DNA of 64,000 nucleotides from Syngnathus acus. Lineage: Eukaryota > Chordata > Actinopteri > Syngnathiformes > Syngnathidae. Below, piece after piece: positions 40,301 to 52,300 of the stretch; within the stretch, counting starts at the first letter, position 1, and every line of letters starts with the position of its first letter. The notes beneath the pieces are model-generated. The model was given only the letters and a program-made list of their open reading frames with translations, did no database searches and was not told the origin of the DNA. The stretch spans positions 12,873,693-12,937,692 of the forward strand of contig NC_051088.1 in assembly GCF_901709675.1 (NCBI RefSeq), given 5' to 3'. The position numbers were made by a program, and so were the translations under genes.

Positions 40301-43300
40301 GAGATGGACCGGCAAATGTAATTAAAAGTGTTAAGAGCAAAAGGCAAAACTATTGGAAGTTAGCGCTAATGATGTTGTTAGCCAGTAGCCAGCCCAAAGT
40401 GTTCACAGAGCACAAAAAGCGGGGAAGCATGCGCCATTTCAAGCTGAATCAAATAGAAAGGATGGCGGGGGATGGGGAATCAGAGCTGGTTGGATGGTGG
40501 AGGATGCTAACGGTGCCAAGGATCACAAACCTGGCACATAGAGGACGGCATTGCCCTCGTCCATAGCGTACATGTTGGAGCCGGTGCACACGTACACGCC
40601 GGCGTCCTCTGGCTGGATGTTCTGGATGGTCAGGATGCCATTGAAGTCCATTGCCCGGTTGGGAAGCTTCCCGTTACCCAGCCGGGTCCAGACCAGCGTG
40701 TAGGCCGGCGACTGCAAATAAACGCAACACTTAAAGGCACTTGCAATGGCAAAAGAATGGTAAATACATACATAAATAAAATCACATGGCATTGCATTAC
40801 TCAGATATTAATAATCTCCAAAAGCGAGTGGTGAGTTTAACAAATGACTGATCGTTATTACCTTGCTCTTTGCTGTACAGATGAAGTTTACAGTCGCTCC
40901 CACCCTGATTGTTTGAGCTTTGGGTTCCTCAACTGTCACTTCAATGGCTTTGGTTGGAACACCTGAAAATTTTTGACCGAGGTACATGTTGATCAACACG
41001 TCTTATACCACACAGGAAGCCTCTCATGGCAGCACGAAACATACGATACACACCTGTGACGATAATTTCAGCACGGCTCCTGTTTGTGTTGCGTTGGTCG
41101 CGGCAGGTACAGATGTAAACACCGGCATCACTTGGCTGGACATTGGAGAAGTACAACTCTGCTCCTGCATACAGATGACAAATATCAATGATAGTCTCTA
41201 TGAGAGCGTTGTTGATTCATAAATATCTCAATCTCATACAAGTTCAACGTGTTGTACCTTGTCTGAGTCGGTCAGCCCTGCTTGAGATGGGCTGCCCGTC
41301 CTCTCTGGACCAGTAGAAGTAGTGTGGAGAAGAAACGGACACCTGACACCGCAACGTGACTGAGCCACCCAGGGACGTCCGAATCCTGTCTGGATACACC
41401 TTCACCACCAATGAGGCTGCATCTGCAGAGAGGCCAAAGCAAACATTTGAGGAATATCCTCAGAGAACAGGAAAGACTACAACAATAATTAAACTGTCCA
41501 TAAATATCTCACTGACAAGATTCCATGAAAAGCTAAGCATCGTCATCTACCGTGTTCAAGTCTTAAATGGAATCAGATTGAATATAGTATTGTGCCTGGT
41601 GTGTGTGTGTATTGCATCTTTGTCATCATTTCTCCTTTTTTATCATCTTACCATCACGTGGACGACACTTCTGTCTCTCCTGTGGGCTGCCGACATAACC
41701 AGGAGCACAACTGTTGAGAAAATGAGTGACAATTTATCATTTAACAAGAGAACACAAGTACTACGTTCAACGCCACGGAAAATCCAGTTTGAATCTGCAA
41801 AGGTTCAATCGAGTACAATGGACACTTCTTGGTTGTTAAAGAACATGTTGGTGGTGTTGGAGAAAAAAAACTTACCGCTCACAGTACTGGCCTGTGTAGC
41901 CAGGCTGACAGGCAGTACACTGGTAGCCTCCATTTCCTAGGCTCTCGCAGGTAGGAGAGAACCTTTCAAAAAAGAAACTAGAATATAATCCACTTTGTTG
42001 TGGTAGATGTTCAATGATTAATGCATTAATTGTCAACTAATCGAGTATCATATTAAATCGATAATTATTTTGGATAATCGACTAATAGCGCCTGATTTTT
42101 CTGTGAGTGGGTGAGCTCATTTGTGCCAATGTGTGTAACAGAACCAAATTTGGATTTTCTAAAGGAGTCACGCAGATAGGAGGAAGAGGGTAGGATTTGG
42201 TTTCAAAGTGTAGGAAAGTCCGAATTTCACAAGTAGCTTGAATTTGCTGTCGACATGAACATGTGAGCAGTACAAGATTCAAACTATAAATAGAAGAGGA
42301 ATGTGCAGTCCGGGCTTCTATGCCAGAACTCACTGGTTGTCCGGGTCAGTGTGAGGGCAGGCACAGGGCTGGCAGTCCTCCGGTGTGCCAACAGTGGGGT
42401 CACCGAAGAAGCCGGATGCACACTGTTCACAGAGCTCACCCTGAGTGTGGTGCTGGCAGTTCTGGAAGGAACAAATATTTTGTGATGCGTGTCCATCACA
42501 CCTCCTGAGACACATTTTGGAAAATTTCTGTTTCCTACTGTGCAGATGCCAGTCTCGGGGTGGCAGGAGTCTGAGTGGCCGTTGCACTCGCACAGCTCAC
42601 AGTGACCCAGGTATAAGCCTCCACCGGTGCGAGTGTATCCGGGCGCACAATCCTGAAATATAGATTTCGATAATGGAGCACTCAAACAAAGTCGGCACCT
42701 TGGTCAGGGGACTTGAAGTGAAAAACTTACCTGGCAGGAAAGACCTTGGTATCCAGGTGGGCAGCGGCACTGCTCCACCTCCAGGGCCTGTGCCAGGCCG
42801 CTGTAGTTAGGCACAGCCACTTCCATGCTGACGTCGGAGATACTGGACGAGCGCATCTCGGTGTAGTAGGACGCTCGGATCAGGATGTCATCCAGGTCAG
42901 CCAGAACCATCAACAAGTGCTCTCGTGTGGCAGGCATGCCATCAGGGCGACGCCAGTGCTCCTGGAAATGACAAACATTCCAAAATGGAAACGTGGATAT
43001 ATTAGTAACTCCACTTTCGGGACATCTTCTCATCTGTTTTCTCTTTTTCTTACCTCGGTGAAGACAACCTCAAATTGTTGAGTCTCTCTACTGCCATGCT
43101 GCCTTCTCTGCCACTGTTGTCGGGCCACCAGAGTAATGTCATTCCCCTTTTGGAACAACACAAGAAGGTGTGAGAAAAGCTACATATGGCCAAACTTTGC
43201 ATCCAATTAAGAAGAGGCACACTCACAATAATCTGTATATCGGCATCTTCAAGTAGAGTTCCTCTTGGACCGGCTACGTAGGAGATTGTGTATTTCAGTT

Positions 43301-46300
43301 TGCCACCATATGAGCCCACCTTAAATGAACAGGAATGAACACATTTTCAGAAAAAAGACGACAACAAAAAACCTCCACCAGATCGCTAAATAAGTCAGAC
43401 TTTTGAGTTATGTTGGTAATACCATTCATGAAATCATCAAAAACAATTTGGGTAAATAACAACATTAAAGTTGTATTATTATTATTTTATTTAACTTTTT
43501 TTATTATTATTTTTTTCTTCACAAAAACAATTGTAGGGCTGAATATCAACCTGGAAATAAGGCTTCTGTGAAACAGGAAAAATACTGACAAGAAATCTTT
43601 TTTTTTTTAATTTTTTTTTATATGAGTCGAGAGCTCCCAAATCAGGAATAAAATTGTTAAAACCATTTCCCCTAACTGAGGAAGAATATTGGCGATGATG
43701 TGAAAAGGAACTCTCAACAATGAGGAAAAAAAAATTCTAACAGTGGATGCTTATGGGAAAACCAGATGACTGGGATAAAGCAAAGGGCAAAGGGATTGTG
43801 GGATGGGGGTCAAAGGGTGCTGGGAAGCCTGCAGCTGGGGGATTTGTCCCAAACTTTTCAGATACAGTACCTTATCCCCTGTGAACTGTGTGGGGAGCTG
43901 CCAGTAGAGCACATTGTCCTGGTGCAAGCTGAAACCTTTGTAGACCAGAGAGTACTGGGAGGCAAGAGGTGAGGGAAGCAAAGGAAAATGAGCCAGAGAA
44001 ATGGAGAGAGGCTAGCAAGAAAATAGGAACCCTAGGAGGAGGAATGCAGAGCATACAGTTCAAGTCTTGCGAAGTACCTGCTCCGGGGCGATAATAAATC
44101 ACCCATTGTGCCGCTGTCTGACAATAACAGCTTAAGGCATCTGAGGCTGGTTTTAAACAGACGTCAGGACAGACGACAGTGGAACCAAAACGGTTCTAAG
44201 TGCTGATTCATGATAGCACAAAGACCAAAGTTACAGTAGTTCATCTATTCCTGATTCTATTCATCTGGAAATCGGTATCTGGTCCTGAATTTTTGCTCAT
44301 GGGTTAGTTAAGCTGCTGTCCTGTACCTTGCTGCCTGCTCCAGAAGCACGAGCGGCCGTCCTGCTCACTGTATTCTCGGTCTGTTGATAGACAGCAAAAA
44401 CCGAGACCGAAAAGAAAAGGAGCTAGGTGATGTGGAAGCGGAGGAACTAACAAAGTCATCTCTGGCAGAGAGTACCTGCAGATGAGGCAATTGGCCTGGA
44501 GAGTACGATCGGGGTCTGGCTCGTCTAACTGAAGAGGAGATGCCAGACGGACGAGGAGGTAAACTCAGGTTACGCAAAGAGGAAGAGGAGGAAGATGATG
44601 TCGGAACACGCAAGGAGAGTGGAAATTGTTGAAGGGAAAAGTTTGAGAGGAGTGCCCAGACCTCATCGTCCAGCTGTCTGAGGTCACCCTGAGGGCGCAT
44701 AGCCAAAGAATCCGTAACCACGCGAACACTTTAGAGTTAGCAGACCATATATAACATGACGGCAAATAATAGTCATGCTTCATCATGCATTAAAGACAGT
44801 GTGAGAGTACACTGCACACACAAATGAATCAAACTCCAGTCAGCTCTCAATCCAACAATTACTGTTTTTATCTGTGGTCCCAATAATGTTTCCGTTTCTT
44901 TGAAGTCCTGTTGCAAGTCTGGACCCGTGATCTAGCCACATTAAAGACGGAGCTCACAAAAGACTTCCCGTTAGAAGTTCTAATCCAGATCTTCATCACC
45001 ACTGCTATTCAAGGGTCAATTTTCGATCAATGTTCAAGCTGCCATGCTATTGGTACATTTTCCTCTGTCGATTTAATGGATTTTCCTCACTCCTAATCTG
45101 TTATTGAATGCATGCAGATGCACACTTGTCAATTTACTGTATGTAAGGCAAGTTAGGCTAATTTGTGTATCAATGGTGTAAAGATGAGTTCGTGTCCTTT
45201 GTGATCTTTTTATGTTTTATATATTTATGGCAAACCAATTTGTAAGGCAAGTTGGACCTAATAATTGTTTTGCGGGTGTTAAAAGATGTTTGGTTCTAAA
45301 TGGAAGCATCTTTCATAAACTGCACCTCTGGCAACTCAATCATTTTATGAATGTGGATAAACTGCAAGTTTTGATGACTTTGCTCATCACTGAACCAAAC
45401 TGAGTGTTGGGAATTGCTTTCCCAACGTAAGAACGAAGCGCTTGGATGTGATGCAATCTTTCAAAATAGAGGTCAACCCTACTAAATTATCTTGCTCATC
45501 CTAAAATCATAAAATACACACAAGCAACCAGGAGTTTGGAACATACCATGCTGCTCTTTGTTTAAAGACAGCAGAGCAAATACAACCCAAAAACACTCAA
45601 GGCACTGGTCCCACATTCCTACCTGTTCTGCTCGTTTCAAACGAGTAAAAGACGAATCTTTCTATCAGTGATAAAAGCAAAAAACAGAACTGAATTCATA
45701 CAAAGGTAATCCAATCTGATGTAGAAAAGACAGACAGCTGATGGAAGAAACTCCAAACAACCGAATGAGAGGTCTACAAGTTCCAGATGCACCACCAGAA
45801 GCTCTTTGGGTACTGACCTTGTCTCCCTGGAAGATCCCAGGAAGCTGCCAGTAGTGGGGCTCCTGTCCAAGGTAGTCAAAGTTGCTATAAGACAGCTGTG
45901 TCCCCTCAGTGGAAATCTCAACTGTAAACCCAGTGGTGATGCGGTTTGTGCGTTGACGGTTCACCAACGCGAAACCCTGAAAGTTCCCTGGAGAAAATTT
46001 TGTTGATACCTGCAAGAGGAGGAAACACAATGGAGATTATGAGAAATACAAATGGTGGAACTGGAAAGAAAAAAGTGGACATAGTAATCAGAAGTCTTTA
46101 ATTTGTGAGACTGCTTTCGTCATAAAACCAAATGCACACAAACATTTCGAAAATTGCTCCTGCGTGGCCATCGAGAGACGAGCTGCAGTTCCCAAGGTGG
46201 AAACCAAGAAAACCACGAGGGTTTATTGCTTTGCGAGGCCTCTCCCATGAGGCAACTCGCTCTTTCCACAGACATGTTTTAACTTCCCTGGGAAATGGTA

Positions 46301-49300
46301 GACTGGCTATTTTGATTCGAGCGTGGTGGCTTGATTCTGCCATGGCATTGATACGCAAGAATGTAAAAGGTTACTTGATTGAGAGTAAACTTTTGTTCTT
46401 CTGTGACCGCTTAATCCTGAGCCACCAGTGAAGTGAGTACTATGGCCTTATCTCAGACCGGTACTTACCAAGTCTCTGTAGTAGTTGGAACTGGTGCACT
46501 GTTGAGTGACACCCATACAGAAACATGACAGGCAGCCATCTTTGTTTTGTTGGCTAAGATGGAAAGTTCCGGACTTGCACCTGGAGCAAGATGCATCTTC
46601 AACATTCATCTAGAAGATTAAGTCAGATTTGAATAAGGATTGTGATGCAGAGGACAATTTACATCCAGACAAACAAATAAATAAATAAATAAATCATTAC
46701 CTTGCAGCGACAATAGCCACCAGTGCAGCCTTCACTTCCTCTTGGATCGCAGTTGTAGCAGTTACCTAAAAGAGCACATCCAACCACAATCAAGGCCATA
46801 TTTGGGCAGGATAATATTAATCTCTGTTAAATCATGTACCATTGACTTCATTGTTGCCGGAAACACACTTCTGTCCAAGCAATGGATTGCCTGTGTATCC
46901 TTGTACACATCTGGATTGGAGTAAGGGAAAAAGGTGAGTGAACAAAACGGAGACTGCAGTAACTGGGAAATTCAATTCATGGATGTTTCTAACAAACAGA
47001 AAATCACTACACGATGATGAATTCTTTACAGTACAACATTAAATGTTCTGCAGGTGAGCATGGCTCCTGTTTATAGAACAAAACCAACCAATTCTATTTG
47101 GCACAAAAAAAGCTTGCCCCAAAAGCTTTTTTTGCCTCAGAAATGCATAAAGCACAGCCCAAGACAAAAAATTTCATTCAACATATCCCGGAAGGTGATT
47201 CTGTGAAATACACTATGATGTATCATTGACCCACAAAGGAATAGAAATGAACAGAAACAAGGTCACCTATTCAGTTTCAGAACAAGATGCTGAGTGTATG
47301 AAGAAGAGACTCAGCTCAAAGTGTGACAGTTAGTAGGGCAACGTGCAATTGACCCCAGTCAGCCACTTGCAAAGTGCTACCACCAGAGGAGAGGCTGAGC
47401 GAAGAAGGTTGCCTTGAGGATATCAAGCTTGACCTCACCTGTCCTATGGCAGCTCCGAAGGTCAACAGTCAACAAACTGCTTCCGTGCTGGCAAACTAGT
47501 CTAACATCCGAGACACGCTGCAGATTCTCAATGTCCAACATCAGTTGATCCGAACATTGGCCAGTATTTGCGCATAAACGTCAACTGTCAGATTACTGAC
47601 ATTAAAAAGAAGCTACAAAATGTCAATATTAACGTAGATGTATGTAAATATTTTTCCATGGTGGTAGTAGGTAGCGGCAGCCATTTTCAGTGAACCACAT
47701 ATTTCACAACAATAATCGTAATCTTATTTGATAACAGTCCAGCAGAACACACAAAAATGGTGCCAAGCAAGTTCAGATTTCAATGAAGATCTATTTTTTT
47801 TAATCAGAAGTCAGAATCCACACCACTCGTGGAAGACTGTAGGTAAAATGTAATAAATTATAATACAGCTATTGTCAACTGTCAATCGATAAAAAAATAT
47901 GTTGTGTTTAAAAGAATTTGAATTATTTGGGGACCAAATGTCGCCAATTTTGAGGTGGTAAACATTTCATTTTAATTTAGCATGACACACCAAAAAATGA
48001 TCTCCTTTATTAAATTTGGTAGAATTGTCCACCATAAGCACAGTCGACGGTCACACAGAACCACAAATCGTGATCGCCGCAGCCACTAATGACATCACAC
48101 TCGAGACACGTGACCTTTTCAAAAACTAATAAACAAAAAGACCGGAGATAGGTGCAAAATTCGAGGTAGTCCAGTAATGCTAAGCTAACATATCTCTTCA
48201 TAGTAGACAACCACCTTAAAAGACACAACATGTGAAGCAAACTCACAAGCAAACATTGTCAAACAATCAAGGCCTTCATCAGGTTCCAGACAGATGCTTA
48301 TTTTAATATAAATAAAAAGATGGCGAGGGGGAAATAAAAAATAAAATCAGTCAAGGCACAATCCAGCCTAGTCATCGGGGATAATCCGTATCGGGATGGC
48401 CAGCCTTCCCAGGACAACATGAAGAGATCCATCTTGATTTATATGTCCGCCTTTCAGTAGCTTCAGCAGGTCCAAAATCCCAGAGCTTGTATTTTTCTTG
48501 TTTTTTTGCTGTTTTTTCTTCACGACTTTAGGCTTGGTTTTTGTTTTAGAAGATGGCTTTTTCACTGACTTCACGACAGTTTTTGTTCGAGTCGATGGGG
48601 ATTTGGTTGATGTGCTTGACTTCTTTGAGGTCCTTGTCTTTGTTCCTTTTGTCGTCGTATTTGAATTCTTGCCATTAGTTACCGTGGATTTAGCAGGAGT
48701 CGACATTGCTGGCAAATTCGTTTCTCGAAGAGAAGGCAACGTTTTTGTTGTCTTGGTTCTGACGTTCGGTGTAACAACCTTGACAGAATTTGTAGTTTTA
48801 AGAGTGCTGTTGCTTCCCTTTTGGGGATTTTTGTCATGTGGTTGATCAGATCTAAATGCTTTATCTTTTGCGGGGAGTGCTCTGTGAGATGGTGGCTCCA
48901 GTTGGAATTTAGTGACCGCAACCTCATCTTGACTTTTCTTCAGCCGTGTTGGATTTGATTGCGAAACATGTTGAGTTGTCACTCGTCTCCTCGCCACCGG
49001 CTTTGTTGTAGCTATGGGCTTGGTTGTAGATTGAGGTTGAGCGCCACTCTTGACAGTTCCCTTCGGCTTTGGTTTCGAATTTGAGACCTCACGTTTGGAT
49101 GGAGAGGTGACAGGTTTTGCTGTGTTTTTCAGGGATTCTGCTGAGACTGTCAGTTTTTTTCTCTCTCTCCCACGTGCAGTGGTGGGTTTCCTATCAAGGA
49201 GACTCGGGGTAGGTATGCTTTGGGGTATCGTAGCTCGATGGGTAGGCGGGTTCTTTGTTGGCATTCTTTTGCTTGGAGCCTGTGGCGTTGAGTACCTCGG

Positions 49301-52300
49301 GGGTACAAGTACTGTGCTAAGTGAATGCAGGGGCGGCTTTTCCTGGAGTGAACGGGAAGTGTGTCTGGTACGTTTCATCTTGTTCATCTCCTGAGCCAGA
49401 GCTGTGAAGCCATCGATCAGGATCTCTAGCCTTCCTTCCAGTCTGCTCAGTCGAGATTCCATGTCAGTGTAGCTCTTCTCAAGCTCAGTGACCCCTATGG
49501 TCTTTTCCGCAGCTGACCCAAGAGCAATAAGCTCCTTGAGCTGGGAACTGAGATTACTCTGTTGATCTTCCATTCTATTAATGCTTTCCCTCATATCAAG
49601 TGTGTTGCTCTCAAGCATGCTCAGACGCTGGTTGAAGGTGTTCAGATGAATCCGGAGCAAGTGCTGAAAGCTTGAGCGTCTGCTGTCCGGGTCTGGTGTG
49701 AAGCGTGGTGGGAGTCTGGTTGCCGACTTATTGGGAGCAACGGAAACAATGCCCATCTCAATTTTGGAAGCAGAAAGGGTCGTGCGTTGGTGAGAGGGAG
49801 TAGAAAGTGTTTTTCTGGTTGAGGAGATGGTTGGTGCTGTGGTATCGGGCCATTGGTAGTCAATTTCATCACTATCTCCACTGCCAAAAGGTGTTATCAC
49901 TTTATCCACGCTGAAATTTAATACCGCTTGAGCACCACATCCCAAAGGCAGGTAGCCATCTAGCAGCTTCTCTTGGAAAGGGTCCCCACAACTGTCTGCA
50001 GATGGCATCTCTTGTCTTCATGTCAAAACAGCACAATGAGGATTGTTGCTCGTGAAGATGGTTCAAATATTCACAGATTTTTACGATCCACCCAAGTCTC
50101 CATGTCATCTTTGCCACCAGACCGGCAAAGATTTTTGTTCAGACACACAGCTCTCCTCATAAATGCCTCATCTACATTTATGCTCTAGAGACCCAGAAAA
50201 TGTATGTGGTGTGTGCAGAGATGGAAAAACACAAGAGCCAAGACAGCCTTTAAATGTATGCAACCAGCAAAGCACAAAAGCTGAAGCAGAAGACAAAAAG
50301 TAAAAAGTACCACAAACCAATCTACAAGTTTCCTGAAGACATACAGCACTACTTGTTTTTCACCACAAAAACTACCAATGTCACCACAAAAATACACTAA
50401 AAGTCTACCCAAGAAGAAAATTGGACACAGTATGACTTGAATTCTAGATATGCAGCATCGCAGGATAGAGCAGTGTTTCCCAACCTTTATTGAGCCACGG
50501 CGCATAAAAATTGCATCTAAACCCAGCAAACACAAAGGTCAAACAAAGTATGAAAACTGAAATAACCATCCCAGCTCAAGTTTGTCACAAATCTGGGCCT
50601 TATTTAAATGACCACAACGTCATGACTTAGCATTCCGATGTGGTTAATTGTACCTTCTTCCATATAGTATAATGGACGAGGGTATATCGTAATTATTCTG
50701 TCACTGGCATAGATTAATTCTTTTTGCTATTAATAAAAAATGTTTTTTAGACAAATTAAGTGAAATTGGGTCATTTTCCATGACACGTCCAATGGCCCAT
50801 CACAGCACACTAAACCTGGTTGGGAATCACTGGGTAGATATTCAAACAACGGCTCCTGTCCTGCAAATGCTCAACAACTCATGTAAAAAAAAAAAAAAAA
50901 AAGACTAAAGTAAAGCACCATCATGCGTACATCCCTTTTCTACAACTACAGCCAATGAATGTTCGTGCCAGCCCTGGTTAACTTTGCCCACAGCCCACCC
51001 GGTAACCCTAAACCCAGAGCAGTGTCAAAACGACCCCTGGAAAAAGATGTAGGGAGAAAGCAGACTCAGGTAGGGCGGGGAGTGGGGTGTACCTTTCGCA
51101 ACGTCTGCCAGTGTATCCAGGAAGACAACCACATGTAGGCTGACCATCAGAGTCCAAATAACAGGTTGAGGAGAATCTGTTCAAACAGTATTGCAAGTAA
51201 GGATTTTGTTATACTTAATGTACCTCGTAGAACAATGAAAAAAGGATTTGTAAGTGAGATGAACTGAACTGTATGATTTTTGGTCTGATGATAAATAAGT
51301 CCGAATCACACAACATGTTTATCAATTGGCCATTCTGGGAGAAATAGCTTTGAAAATCCATCTAAAGGCTTATTGCTTTGACTTTCTGCACCATCACGAC
51401 ATTGACTCACTGGTTGTTGGATGTTGTTCCAGGACATGGGCAAGGCTGGCAGGCCTGGGCAGCTCCAGCTGCTGGGTTTCCATAGTAACCAGTCTTACAG
51501 CTTTCACACCTTGGCCCATCAGTGTTATGTTGACATTGCTATCAGACAGACACACACACAAAAAAAGGTGACATTCACAAAAAAAAAGTTTATACAGTCT
51601 GCACAGAGCGTGTTTTCACGTGTTGAGATCTGACAAGAAACTCTTATTGCATTCCAGCGCAGAGATGAAAGTCAACAGTAAAAAAGAATTAGGAGAGGAA
51701 AAAGTTCAAACGTACAAGACACCTGCCGGTCTCCGGGTCACAGCCGCCGGCGTACCCATTGCAGTCACATCTCTCACAAGTGCCCAGGTAAAGACCAGAG
51801 CCGGTCCGGGTATAACCTTCGTCACACTCCTGCAACACCAAAGAATAACACCCAAGGTAAGAACAAAAAAACCAGCAACTCTCAAAAACTGCAACCGGAA
51901 AACAATTCAGCAAACAAATGTGATTGGTTGAAATGAAACTTGCCGACCTGGCAAGATGGTCCTTTGTATCCTTGAGGGCATGCACACTCTTCCACCTCAA
52001 GGGCACGTTCATTTCCAGTTGAGTGTGGAACCGCAACATCCATTTTAATGTCTGAGATACTATAAAAAACAAGTTGACATGAGGTGTGCCCATTTTGAAT
52101 TTCTTCTCCATGAAAATAAAAGATCCTGACATTTACCTGCTCTCTACCATGTTGTCTGCATAGGTGGCTCTAATAAGCACGGCGCTAACATCAGCCAGAG
52201 CCATAAGGAGATGCTCTCGTGTGCACGGTTGCCCGTCAGCGCGGCGCCATGCAGACTGCCAAGATAGAAAAGGAAAAGTTCAACTGATTTTCTCCTTGTG

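Larger units (their letters stand above)
46911..51092 (-). other. hspg2: Large hspg2 intron carrying a nested coding unit
   Basis: A 4.2-kb intron separates hspg2 exons 51093-51176 and 46840-46910, which join in phase 2 (CEAR|CVQG type laminin-EGF join). It holds the nested gene (48368-50184) and a hAT-like element (50471-50832). The left 1.4 kb (46911-48300) shows no exon; a small 12-bp inverted repeat lies at 47104-47134. Confidence 0.7.

Noticed and set aside
41356-41940. Plus-strand frame of 194 codons
   Set aside because: It is antisense to hspg2 exons and introns, has no recognisable domain, and depends on open intron sequence.
50450-50570. Signal-peptide-like start ([16 protein letters not shown]) as the first exon of the nested gene
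   Set aside because: Most of it lies in the hAT-like element at 50471-50832, and its best donor does not join the 50184 exon in phase. It is left open, not claimed.
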